Shown one piece after another: positions 33,958-45,215 of a stretch of DNA of 64,000 nt (position 1 is its first letter; each line of letters starts with the position of its first letter). The stretch comes from Prinsepia uniflora. Its lineage: Eukaryota; Streptophyta; Magnoliopsida; Rosales; Rosaceae. Location of the stretch: contig CM064867.1 of the NCBI GenBank assembly GCA_032719365.1, forward strand, positions 57,290,601 through 57,354,600, given 5' to 3'. Under the pieces are notes generated by a model. The model ran no database searches. It had not been told where the DNA came from and saw only the letters and a program-made list of their open reading frames with translations. Made by a program: the position numbers and the translations under genes.

Positions 33958-34985
33958 ATGGATCATGCCTCCTCGACGCGAACCTTTGGCACGGACGGAG
34001 GAAGAGAGCGCAAGAGAGATGGGAAGTACGAGCATTGAGAGAGCCCAACGGCTGGGTACTACAATATTCACTAGGGATCTGACCCCGAGGAGGCTTATAT
34101 GTGGATAAATCGGTGGGAGCACATTTTCTCAGTTATGCATTGTCCCTCTGAGGAGCAGGTACTATTGGCCACGTTTATGCTTGAGGGTGGTGCCTACCAG
34201 TGGTGGTACGCACTGGAGATGACTGGCTGGAGTGCAGCCACTACACCTTGGGAGGTGTTCAGAGAGAGATTTTTGGACTAGTACTACCCCTGTTCATTTT
34301 GGGATGCTCGGGAGGCAGAGTTTTTATAGCTCCAGCAGAGGAGCTAGACAGTTGTAGAGTACGAGTAGAGCTTCTTGGCACTATCTCGGTTTGCCTCGAT
34401 ATATGTGAGGATCGAAGCAGAGAAGTGTCGCTACTTCGAGCAGGGACTTCGGGGGGACATTCGGGCCATTGTGATGGCATCCAACTACGCTACCCTGAGG
34501 GATTTAACTGACGACGCAGTTCGTGTGGAGGCTAGCCTAGCAGTACAGTAGTAGCAGCAGCAGTCCCACAGTGAGGGACGACGTCGAGACTGTCTGAATC
34601 TTGGACCTTCGAGCCACAGGGGTTCGAAGGGAGGACACTCTGGTAGGAGGTCATTCTCTCCTACCCGTGGACGATCCCGTAGGTTTGGGAGTCCTTAGAG
34701 ATCGGGACAGAGGTTGAGTTTCTGGCCATAACATACTGCTACGAGTGGTGCATCTGTGGGGTCGTCAGGACCGAGGGCTTTGTCTTGTTTTCTTGCGGGA
34801 AGACAAGACATTTCGCCAGGGAGTGCCCTTTACTCATGGACGACGGCAGTGGGGTCGGCCAAAGCTTGGCGAGACTAGCCCATCATGCAGCCACTAGTGG
34901 CGGAGCTCAAGGGGGAGCCCGAGGACGCGGTCGTGGTCGACAGGAGGGACCACATGCTCGGGTTTTTGTGGTGACCAAGCAGTAG
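33958..34985 (+). pseudogene. Element A gag remnant
   Basis: It begins ATGGATCATGCC soon after the primer site. The gag core is visible at 34099-34281 (FMLEGGAYQWWYAL, WEVFRERFLD) and continues past a TAG to about 34540 with three more stops. A Gln/Ser/Arg-rich linker follows. The zinc knuckle at 34790-34830 reads SCGKTRHFAREC: the second Cys, His and last Cys remain but the first Cys position is Leu in that frame. The tail is Gly/Arg-rich (GGARGRGRGRQ). Inactive; gag would have formed the capsid particle. Confidence 0.85.
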
Positions 34986-35029
34986 GCTAGGACGACACCA
35001 TGAGTTGTCACAAGTACACTCACTATATC

Positions 35030-37073
35030 TAACCTTCATGTTCATGTTCTGATGGATCCTGGTGCTACATATTCATTCATCTCGAGGAGTTGTGCAGCTA
35101 TGTTAGGCCGTGAGGTGTTAGCGCTAGATTAGGAGATCGGTGTAGGTACCCCAATGGGAGTTATATACATTGTGAACCAGATGATGAAGGATTGCCCAGT
35201 GAGAGTTGGGGACTTGGAGTTGTTAGCCGACTTGATTATCATGGACTTGCATGATTTTGATGTAATACTTGGAATGGACTAGCTAGGAGATCATGGGGCA
35301 ATCATAGATTATTACAGTAAATTGGTGACCTTACGAAGTCCGGGTCTATCGGATGTGACTTTTCAGGGGGAGCGTGGAGTTTCACCACCGGAGGTAATTT
35401 CCGCGCTTACAGCTACAAAGTTGTTACAGAAGGGTTGTCAGGGATATTTAGCTCATGTGGTTGAGACATGTGAGGAACTTTTGAGGACTGATGATATAAC
35501 AGTAGTGCGGGAGCCTCCTGATGTATTTCCGGATGAATTACCGGGATTACCACCGCATCGGGAGATCGAGTTCACGATCGAATTACTCCCCGGGACGGGG
35601 CCGATATCCCAGCCACCATATAGGATGGCACCAGCAGAATTGCAGGAATTAAAGGTACAATTACAGAAGTTGTTGGATCGGGGGTTCATCCGACCGAGTA
35701 CCTCACCTTGGGGAGCACCAGTGTTGTTTGTTAAGAAAAAGAAAGGAAGCCTACGGTTGTGTGTGGATTACCGACAACTTAATAAGGTGACGGTAAGGAA
35801 TAAGTACCCTTTACCCAAGATCGATGACATATTTGACTAGTTGCGGGGATCAAAGTATTTCTTTAAGATTGATCTTTGATCTGGTTACCATCAGCTGAGG
35901 ATTACGGAGGATGACGTTCCGAAGACTGCCTTTCGAACGAGGTACGGGCATTACGAGTTTTTGGTAATGCCGTTTGGATTAACGAATGCACTGGATGCAT
36001 TCATGGATTTGATGAATTGAGTGTTCCGAGCGTATTTGGATGAGTTTTTGATTGTATTCATCGATGATATCTTGGTCTATTCGAAGAGTGCCAGAGTGCA
36101 CGAGAAACATCTGTGGTTAGTGTTGGGCAGGCTGAGAGAGAACCAGTTGTATGCTAAACTTAGCAAGTGTCAATTTTGGTTAAATAGTATCAGTTCTCTG
36201 GGTCACATTATTTCAGCTGAGGGGATTAGTGTGGACCCCCAGAAGACAAAAGCAATAACCAACTGGGAAAGGCCAAGGATGGTTACTGAAGTTCGGACCT
36301 TCATATGTTTAGCAGGCTACTATCGATGGTTCGTAGAGGGTTTCTCTACTATTGCAGCTCCTTTTAACCGATTAACTTGAAAAGGGGTTAAGTTTTTTTG
36401 GGATGACCAGTGTGAACATAGTTTCTAGGAGCTAAAGAGACGCTTGACTACTGCACCAATTCTTGCACTTCCTGATGATGGTGGGGAGTTCGAGGTGCAC
36501 AGCGATGCATCACAATAGTGCTTGGGTTGTGTGTTGATGCAACATGGTAGGGTGATCGTTTAGGCCTCGCGTCAATTGAAACCTCATGAGATGAACTATC
36601 CCACCCATGACTTGGAGTTAGCGGCAGTGGTGTATGATTTGAAAATTTGGAGACACTACTTGTATGGTGAAACATGCAGAATCTTCACTGACCACCAGAG
36701 TTTAAAAAACAAGTTCATGTAGAAGGAATTGAATCTGAGGCAGAAACGGTGGCTAGAGTTGATTAAGGACTACGACTGCACGATTGAATATCATCCGGGA
36801 AAAGAAAATGTGGTGGCAGATGCACTTAGTAGGAAATCGGCGGGTTCGATTGCACACCTGTGGATGGTGTATCTTCCTTTGCTTGTAGAACTCCGGAAGG
36901 CTGGATTTATGCTGGGAATGGATGGTCAGGGAGTTCTATTGGCTAGTTTTCATGTGCGACCCATCCTGATCTACCAGATCATTGAGGCCCAATTTCAGGA
37001 CCCTACGCTAGGTGTTTATCGGATCGAAGTTGAGACAGGTGAGCGGCAGGATTTCACCATCCGAGGTGAATGA
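35030..37073 (+). pseudogene. Element A protease, reverse transcriptase and RNase H remnant
   Basis: Protease: LMDPGATYSFIS near 35050 (the expected Asp is present but followed by PGA), ending at VILGMD with a TAG (about 35280). RT: 35322-35840 holds GCQGYLAHVVE, FIRPSTSPWGAPVLFV and CVDYRQLNKVT, then TAG. The fingers/palm resume to 36018. The catalytic FIDDILVYS lies in 36021-36380 (aspartates at 36063-36068), followed by SVDPQKTKAI and YYRWFVEGF. RNase H covers 36440-36840 (EVHSDAS, FTDHQSLK, ENVVADALSRKS). Stops at 35838, 35877, 36018, 36378, 36426, 36516, 36561 and 36720 break it. It is better preserved than element B. Confidence 0.92.
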
Positions 37074-37092
37074 GCTCTAGTAAAGCAGGGTC

Positions 37093-37336
37093 GTATATGT
37101 GTGCTTGCAGTGGCGGAATTGAGGGCGAAGATTCTAGAGGAAGCCCATAGTTCAGCCTATGTTATGCATTGGGAGGGACAAAGATGTATAGTACCCTCCG
37201 AGATCACTATTGGTGGGTTGGAATGAAGAGGGATATAGCTGAGTTCCTCAGCAGATGTTTGACCTATCAGCAAGTTAAGGCGGAACGGTAGCGACCGTAC
37301 GGTTCTATGTAACCACTTCAGCTTCCCGAGTGGAAA
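37093..37336 (+). repeat. 244-bp tandem duplication in integrase N-terminal region, first copy
   Basis: Starts gtatatgtgtgcttgc and ends gagtggaaa. The second copy is 37337-37400 plus 40391-40570, split by a solo LTR; the pieces add to exactly 244 bp. The copies differ at about ten positions. The zinc-binding second Cys codon is changed in both (TAT here, AAT in the other). Confidence 0.93.
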
Positions 37337-37400
37337 GTATATGTGTGCTTGCAGTGGCGGAATTGAGAGTGGAGATTCTAGAGGAAGCCCATAGTTCAGC

Positions 37401-40385
37401 TGACACGACCCATCCCAATCCCCCGGGGATTACCGTGGAATGTGTCATGCTCCCGTCTGACGAGAGGTGTCAGACAAGGGATATGCCACTGCCCAAAAGG
37501 GCTTCCAGAGTGCGCAAGGATCGATGGAGGAGGTGTGCGATGTCCCAGTCTCTACTGCAGTCGCATCCGGAATCAACCTGAAGGGCATTAAAAACAAAAG
37601 ATGTGAGTGGACGAAAATAAGTAAGTTTATTAACATATTTCATAAGACATTTATGCCCTCCATTGGAAAACGTATGCATGCCACGAAAACCAATAACCAA
37701 AACATTTGCTCAGCAAGGCATTAGGGCCTTAGCCTAAAACCGTAAACCATAAATCCAACCGAAAAACCATTTCATAGATCCAATAGTTCATATTTACCAC
37801 ATTACCATCACTGACATCCTAGATACCTAGCGTCCCAGACGCCTGACGTCCCAGACGTCATATTTCACGGTATAACCATAAGCTACGCGTGTTTCCCGGG
37901 ATCTCAATCCCGAGTCCAATCCCCGAACCCAGTCCGGGTGCATCATCCCAGATGCCTTGCGTCCAGATGCTCGAAGTCCCAGACGCCCAATCATAGCAAT
38001 CCTTCTCCGGAGTCACTATACGGTCCGGTAGCTCCGCACAATGACCCCTCGCAGGCAATGCACCATGATTTCCCCAGTGTCCCAGACACCTGGAGGAGAC
38101 CTTCACATATTCTCGTATCAAGATGGTATATGGAAAACAGTTTTATTAAATCATTTCACAACATATCAATGGGCCCTGCCCAAAATCTCCATAAAACATC
38201 ACAATTCCATTTAGGGTCCCTGACCCGAAATCACGTTTATAAAACCAACTGGGCCTAATGCCCGATTCTGTAAATCACTGGGCCCACGACCCAAATTCAT
38301 AAATCAATTGGGCCCATGGCCCAACAATATAAGTCAAATGGGTCTCAGCCCGATTTTGTAAATAACTGGGCCCCTAACCCGATTTCATAAAGCAATTGGG
38401 CCTCTGGCCCGATTACGTAACTCAATTGGACCCCAAGTCCGAGGTTTCCAAAACAATTGGGCCTCATGCCCGAGTTTCTCTTTCTAATTTCAAAACCATT
38501 TCATGAAATCATATCCAAGGTCTTAAGTATGAAAAATCAGTGTAAAATCGGAAAAATCTCGATTTACGTGCAAGCACGTAAATAGCCTCGAAATACGTGA
38601 AACTGTATAATTTACCAATATCCAAATCAACATCATACAATCACAATCATAATCCATATAAAACAGTTAAGCATGCATAGAATTTATAAAACCAAAGTCC
38701 ACTCACAGACCGTTCAACGATACTCCTCGATACGCGTGCCATCGGCCTTCCCGGGCCCCGTCACTAACACCGGAACTCCCAAACCTGTTCATATCGCAAT
38801 AGAGGGTTACTAACCTCTTCATTAACCTCCTATTCAAGTCCCGTAATTTTCCCAAATTTTTAACTATTTATAAACTCGACTTAAAACCTTCGGACATCTC
38901 GAACAATGTCTGAACGGGGTCCGATTGACACGAAACCAACGCTAAAATGTTCGTTACATTAAATAGGATAGAAGTCATGTTGACCTCACCTCGAGATTCA
39001 TGCCCACACGCCGCCGTGAGTGGCTGCGCGTGAAACCCACGCGCCTGCTACAATGTCATCGTCCCAACCCGAATGACTGGTAAACGGATCCTGCAACCCG
39101 CGTGACGACCCGGTTCATTTCCTATCAATTCAACCTTAAATCAATCAATTGATCATTCAACCAGCTTCGTTTTAAGTTCAATTAAAGGTCTGTAAACCTA
39201 AATACATCAATCCTTACCTGAAATCCAACAATTCGAGGATGAACATCGAAGAACACCTGTCACTGTTCCTGCTTCGAATTCCATCAATTCCAACTGGTTT
39301 CTTCCAATTGATCCACCCAAAAGCATAAGTGGACCATGGGAAATTGTTTCCCCAGCTCAATTGCATCGTTTGATCTCTCTATCAACACGACCCACTCTTC
39401 GAATTTTCTCACTACCGTCAAGTCCGTTCAGAGCCAAAAACCATAAAATTTCTTCGTTCTTTCGATGATTATGATCGTAGGAATCCTAGAAAGCTGAAAG
39501 TGAGCTCCATTTTGATCCTCAGAGCCCATCACTCGACATTTGAATTTTCCCTCCATTTTTCTAATTTTCCAATCTCTGTTTTCTCTCAAGTTCGACAGCC
39601 CTCACTGCAGTAGAATGAATCATACTTAAATCCTACTTTGTTTAAACAAACCGTGCCGCCTCAGAAGCTCGTGGAAACCCAGCCTGTCCACTGAGAATTG
39701 TTTCCCGCAAAGCTTCAAAATTGATTTAAAAATGGTGCCCACGTTGATGAATGAATCAGCCATGCTCCTATTGCCTTTAAGGCTTAAACAATCCCTTCTT
39801 TCCAGCTCACAATTTGATTAATCAATTGGGGTACTCAGAACCACCGCACATGGTGGTGCGACACATGTTCCCCCGCGGTTTGCTACAGTAAGCCGCTGTA
39901 AAAATGACCAAAATGCCCTCAGTTCAGAAATTACCAAAATGCTCCTCACGCATCTAGACCCGTAACTTGGTCATTCAAACTCCGATTGACGCGTGCCGCC
40001 TGTCAACGGACTCAGGGCATCGAGACCTTCCTAACGGTCCTCAGTCCTCGGCCATCGGGTCTCCCGATCGAAAAGTCAACATATTCCTCCTTTTCGTCCA
40101 AATTATGAAAATGCCCTTGGACTTCCGAACGTCATAACTTCTTCCTCGAATGTCGGAATCGAACGTGTCACCTGTCTATAAACTCGTGACGTCCCGAACT
40201 ACGTCACGGTCATCTGTCAAAGTCCATTTGACCGCCCAATCAAAAAGTCAAAATTTTGCCCACGCCCAAGGGCAAAATGGTCATTTTGCACAATTCGTCC
40301 GATTTTACTCAACTAATCCCAGATTAGTCATTCTAAATCATAATTGAATAATATTAAATCCCGATACTTGGGACGGGTCGTTACA
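37401..40385 (-). mobile_element. Solo LTR, family I, 2,985 bp, in the integrase region of element A
   Basis: The plus strand starts TGACACGACCC and ends GGGTCGTTACA. The target duplication tcagc is perfect (37396-37400, 40386-40390). Marks in mirror order: U5 stem (37455-37475), GTGAGTGGAC (37603), ATGCATGC (37674), hairpin units (37810-38490), ATGCAT (38672), GTCCACTCAC (38696), and the doubled LTR-start module (about 39950-40260). Some ORFs exist but none resembles a known protein. Confidence 0.95.
38239..38490 (-). repeat. ~30-bp hairpin-unit array in family I LTR
   Basis: Units of the form (A/T)TGGGCC..NNN..GGCCC(G/A)A recur: perfect pairing at 38311-38323 (GGGCC/GGCCC, loop CAT) and 38399-38411 (GGGCC/GGCCC, loop TCT), with weaker units between and after. 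Confidence 0.75.
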
Positions 40386-40390
40386 TCAGC

Positions 40391-41625
40391 CTATGCTATG
40401 CATTCGGAGGGACAACGATGTATAGTACCCTCCGAGATCACTATTGGTGGGTTGGAATGAAGAGGGATATAGCTGAGTTCCTCAGCAGATGTTTGACCAA
40501 TCAGCAAGTTAAGGCGGAACGGTAGCGACCATACGGTTCTATGCAACCACTTCAGCTTCTCGAGTGGAAATGGGATCACATCACTATGGATTTCGTGTTT
40601 AAACTGCCTAGGACGCAAAGTGGTTTTGATGGAGTTTGGGTGATAGTGGACAGACTGATGAAGTCGGAACATTTCCTACTTGTGAGAGACATGTTCAAGC
40701 CAAACTGGTTGGCTCAGTTGTTCATGAAAAAGATTATTAGACTTCATGGTACGCCAGAGTCGATAGTTTCGGATCGGGATCCACGCTTTACTTCGAGATT
40801 CTGGCGGAGTCTACAGAAGGCCCTGGGTACGAACCTGCATTTTAGCACAGCTTTTCATCAGCAGACTGATGGGCAATTTGAGAGGACTATTCGGACATTG
40901 GAAGATATGATGAGAGCGTGTGCGCTATAGTCTCAAGATTCCTGGGATATGTTTTTGCCTTTGATGGAGTTTGCATACAACAACAGCTACCAGGCGAGTA
41001 TTGGCATGACACCTTATGAGGCACTGTATGGTCGCAGTGCAGGACGCATGTGTGTTAGACAGAGGTAGGTGAACGGGTTGTTTTGACCCCAAAGTTGATG
41101 GATATGACCCTAGAGAAGGTCCAGATTACTAAAGAGAGGCTGAAGGCGGCACAGGATCGATAGAAAAGTTATGCGGATAGGCGGATCAGGGATCTCGAAT
41201 TTGCGGTTGGAGACTTGGTCTTTCTGAAATTGTCTCAGGGGAAGGGAATTGTACGATTTGGTCAACCAGGGAAGCTGCATCCCCGTTATATTGGGCCATA
41301 TAAGATCATTGAGAGGGTTGGCCTAGTAGCGTACCAGTTAGCTTTGCCTCTAGAGCTTGCAAGGGTACATGATGTATTCCACGTATCGATGCTACGGAAG
41401 TACGTGTAGGATGAATTGCACATCTTGCTAGAATAGTCAGTGGAACTGAGGACCAATTTGAGCTTCAAGGAGCGGCCAGTGCAGATATTGGATTGGAAGG
41501 ACAAGGTACTAAGAAACAAGACTATCCCCTTGGTAAAAGTGCTGTGGAGGAATCACGACGTGGAAGAAGCCACGTGGGAGCCCGAAGCTCAAATGAGAAA
41601 ACAACATCCGTATTTATTTGAGTAA
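40391..41625 (+). pseudogene. Element A integrase with GPY region and chromodomain-like tail
   Basis: After the zinc-binding remnant (to 40530, ending in TAG), 40541-40930 carries the DDE core. In that frame the catalytic residues appear as Asp17 (HITMDFVF), Asp78 (VSDRDPRFTSRFW) and Glu114 (DGQFERT), i.e. the D,D-35-E spacing. A TAG ends this piece, then the frame continues to about 41160. The GPY region is at 41215-41409 (RYIGPYKIIERVG, HDVFHVSMLRKYV), followed by TAGs. The last part, 41440-41625, includes VKVLWRNHDVEEATWEPE, a chromodomain-like motif; chromodomains direct chromoviruses to heterochromatin. This places element A in the chromovirus group, probably Tekay/Del. Confidence 0.92.
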
Positions 41626-41647
41626 ATTTCAGGGACGAAATATTTGT

Positions 41648-41660
41648 AAGGTGGGTGGTT
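41648..41660 (+). other. Polypurine tract of element A
   Basis: aaggtgggtggtt precedes the 3' LTR start TGTAACACCCC at 41661, the usual plus-strand primer position. Confidence 0.75.
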
Positions 41661-42653
41661 TGTAACACCCCAGACTTTTATGAATTGGTAAAGTTGAAAT
41701 TTTAATGTAAAATGACCATTTTGACCCTAGTTGGGGGGAAATTGTTGACTTTTGACTCGGATTGTAGTTTGGACCTTGACCTATGACCGTGACGTAGATC
41801 GGGACATCACGAGTCTGTAAACAAGCGGCACGCCGGAATCAGAGTCCGGATGGGAAAGTTACGGTCAAGAACATGAAAATGGCATTGTTTATGTAATCTG
41901 GGGAATGTCACACTTGGCTGGTTCTAATTGGATATGGACAATTTGGTGGGACCTTTGGATGAGTGACAAGTGTCACTCATCCCATTGATGGGTTTCCTCA
42001 TCCACTTGGATCAGTTTAAGGTTCCATCCTCATCCATTTTCTTCATTCTTCATCTGCATCATTTTCTCTCTAACCCCGTGAGCACCAAAACACACAAACA
42101 CTCCATAACTTCACCACCCTACCTCTTCATTATTCCTCTGATCTTTGAGTGCCTAAGTGAGAGTGTGTGACCTAGGAGAGTAGACGAGGACGATGGTGGA
42201 TGTACACGACGGCGGATCACAGCGGGAAAGGTAAAAACTAGGAAACCCGTGTAACCCCATTTTTGTAACTTCGGGTTTTGACGTTTGTTGAACAACCTAA
42301 TGGACCCTAAACTATTCTAGTGACCCATACGATCTCAATGAGCTAGTTTTCGAAGCAAGGAGTGGCCGGAGTTGAGAGGAAACAGAGGAGGAAGTTTACA
42401 ACTCACTGTTCATCAAGGTTCACGTAGTTTTTAGTTCGTGTTTTCTAGTTTCATCATGTAGATCTCTTAGTTAGGTTGAGACGATCGTGTAGGGAAAAAC
42501 TAGATAAAAAATGGCTGAGAGATATGAATTTTGGAACCGGATCGGGTCGTTGGTCTGGGCAATCCAATTTGCAGACCCTTCGAGAGGACAAGGACAATGA
42601 CGCCATCACCCTATCAGATGTCAGATGACGTGGCCCAATGAGGAAAGGAACCG
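41661..42653 (+). mobile_element. 3' LTR of element A, segment 1
   Basis: It starts TGTAACACCCCAG and holds one copy of the LTR-start module (about 41740-41900) and a perfect 12-bp U3 palindrome (41957-41982). A solo LTR interrupts it; the LTR resumes at 45689 after the aaccg duplication. Confidence 0.88.
41957..41982. promoter_or_regulatory. U3 palindrome, 12-bp arms
   Basis: GGATGAGTGACA and its exact complement, 2-nt spacer AG. The same palindrome is exact at 55212-55237 in another family and changed but still paired in family C (48867, 27079). Possible dimer-binding site or cruciform. Confidence 0.7.
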
Positions 42654-44620
42654 TGTAACGACCCGTCCCGAATATCGGGATTTAATAATATTTAATTGTG
42701 ATTTACTAATCTGGGATTAGTTGGGCGATTTCGGACGAATTGTGCAAAATGACCGTTTTGCCCCTGGGTGTGGGCAAAACGTTGACTTTTAATTCGGATG
42801 GTCAAATGGACTTTGACCGATGACCGTGATGTAGTTCGGGACGTCACGAGTTCATAGACAGGTGGCACGTTCGATTTCGACGTTCGTGGTGAAAGTTATG
42901 ATGTACGGAAGTCCAGGGGCGTTTTCGTAATTTGGACGAAATAGGGGCAAATGTTGACTTTTTGACCGGGATGTCCGATGGCCAAGGGCCAAGGACCGTT
43001 ACGTAGGTTTCGTCGATGCGAATCCAACGACAGGCGGCACGTCGAAATCGGAGATTCGACGACAAAGTTATGGGTCACGGAAGTTTGGTTTCGTTATGCA
43101 CGCATTACGAGGCGTGGACACGTGGCGTTCTCTGATTGGTCTGAATTTCTGAGTGGGACACGTGGACCACTAATCTTTAATTATTGGGATCAGATCTGGA
43201 TTGGTCAGATTGATTAAATTATTGGATTAAAAAAATATATATAGAATTCCCACTTTGATCAACTTTTGATCTGGGCCTTTCATCTGGTCTGTGCCTTCAA
43301 TCCAGGCCATCCATCTCCTCCCTCCCCATCTGGACAAATTTATCCCCTTTGTTTTATAATTCAACCGATACCCCATTTGCTTCTTCCACATATAGCACAC
43401 ATATTTCCTCATCTCATCACCTCTGCTGTGCGTGCACAACCTTGGGAGTGACTGAGGAAGTATGAGGGTCGGTGGGAAGCGGCAGGACAACGGCGGGAGC
43501 CGGCGGAGATGACGGCGGAAGGAAGAACAGGGGAGGCCGAAAAACTCAAAATTGGGAATGTCGTTGTAGACTGTTTTTGATCGTGCTGAAGGGTGGTGGA
43601 GGTTCCTGTGATCAGTCCAGGCATTTTGGGTGGCCACGGTGGTGACCACGACGGCGATATGGCCTAAACCCGTGAGTCCGATTCTCGGGCCTAAAATGGC
43701 AGCTTGGGATTTTCGACGTTTTAGTCGATCTAGTAACCAGGATGATGACCCAGAGGATGAGACGAGTCTATAGGGACCGTTTTCACCGAGAATGGTGGTC
43801 GGAGCTGAGAGCAGTCGACGGTGGAGTTGGCCGTGAGCTTCTCGATCGGAGAGGTAAGGATCTTGACGTTGTTCCTTGTTTTTGTTTCCACAGAACTCCT
43901 AGTTTAACTCAGACGATCTTGTAGGAGGAAACCCTGTCGAAAATGATCAAGGAACGGCGGAGAACCGATCGGGTTGGCCCGCGGGTCACGGCGACCCGTT
44001 TACCAGTCGTTCGGGTTGAACGACGGTGAACAGTACCCGGCGCGTGGGTTTCACGCGCAGGGAGTTCAACCGGCGCGTGGAGGCGCGTGTGAGGTAATTT
44101 TGGGAAACTTCCAACATGACTTTTGTCCTATACAATGTAACAAACATTTTAGAGTTGGTTTCGTGTCGATCGGATTCCGTTTCGTTATTGTTCGGGATGT
44201 CCGAAGATTTTAAATCCAGTTTAAAAATACTTAAAAATTCGGGAAAATTACGGGACTTGAATAGGATGTTAATGATGAGGTTAGTGATCCTCTAATTTGA
44301 TTTGAACAGGATTGGGAGTCCCGGTGATAGTGATGTGGCCCGGGAAGGCCTATGGCACGCGTATCGAGGCGCTCGGTTAAACGGTCTGTGAGTGGACATT
44401 GGTTTCATAAATTCGATGCATGCATAACTGTTTTATGATTTTTATAATTATGATTAAATGATTTACTTTGGATATCGGTGAATTTAAAATGATTTCACGT
44501 ATTTCGAGGTGAATTACGTATTTGCACGTAAACCGAGATTTTCTGGATTTTCACCGATTTCCATAAATGTGGTTGGATATGATTTCATGAAATGGTTACG
44601 AACTTAAATAATGTAAAATC

Positions 44621-44722
44621 GGGCCAGGGGCCCAGTTGAACTATGAAATCGGGCCAGGGGCCCAGTTAACATGTGGATCGGGCCAGGGGCCCAGTTAACT
44701 TGTGAAATCGGGCCAGGGGCCC
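44621..44722 (+). repeat. Four tandem GGGCC-AGG-GGCCC hairpins
   Basis: Identical 13-nt hairpin cores start at 44621, 44651, 44680 and 44710, in units of 29-30 bp with aaatc before and agttga/agttaa after. Confidence 0.93.
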
Positions 44723-44929
44723 AGTTGATTTCTACATACGATTGCGGGTCGGGGACCCTAAAATGGAATTGAATAAATGTTTTCTGGTTTACATTTTATA
44801 TATATTCACATGCTAAAAACAATAGTGGTTTTGATGATATGGAAAATCTGGTTATGGCATGTTTCACGGTATTTGGGCTTGAGACCCGTCTGATGAAACT
44901 TAATGATTGGTTTGGATTTTTATCCATGT

Positions 44930-44939
44930 TTATATATAT
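44930..44939 (+). promoter_or_regulatory. Candidate TATA box of family I LTR
   Basis: TTATATATAT about 750 bp before the LTR end. Position only; no other support. Confidence 0.35.
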
Positions 44940-45056
44940 GCCTTTCATGTGGATATCGATAAAATGTATTTAGTACTGCACTGTATAGATCCTTCCATAT
45001 TATATTGTCTCCTCCGGCGAGGTACCCCGGAGAGGTCACGGGCGTCTAGTACGTCC

Positions 45057-45215
45057 AGCGTCTATGACGCTAAGCATCAGGTGATGCTGCATCAGGTGAT
45101 GCTGTACCCGAACGGGGTTCGGGGATTTAACTCGGAAAATTGAGACCCGAGTGGCACGCGTAGCCTTGTGATTGTGACCTTATTGACGTCAGGGACGTCA
45201 GACATCAGGGATGTC
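45057..45215 (+). repeat. String of short stem-loops with compensated stems
   Basis: Perfect hairpins in order: AGCGTC/GACGCT (45057-45071, loop TAT), AGCATCA/TGATGCT (45073-45088), GCATCA/TGATGC (45089-45102), CCCGAAC/GTTCGGG (45107-45123, loop GGG), GACGTC/GACGTC (45185-45199, loop AGG), GACATC/GATGTC (45201-45215, loop AGG). Confidence 0.9.

Noticed and set aside
38240..38490. Satellite DNA array
   Set aside because: Too short and always at the same place inside LTRs; it is an LTR component.
43227..43649. 140-residue minus-strand frame
   Set aside because: Inside a solo LTR; no family resemblance, and the equivalent frame is broken in related LTRs.
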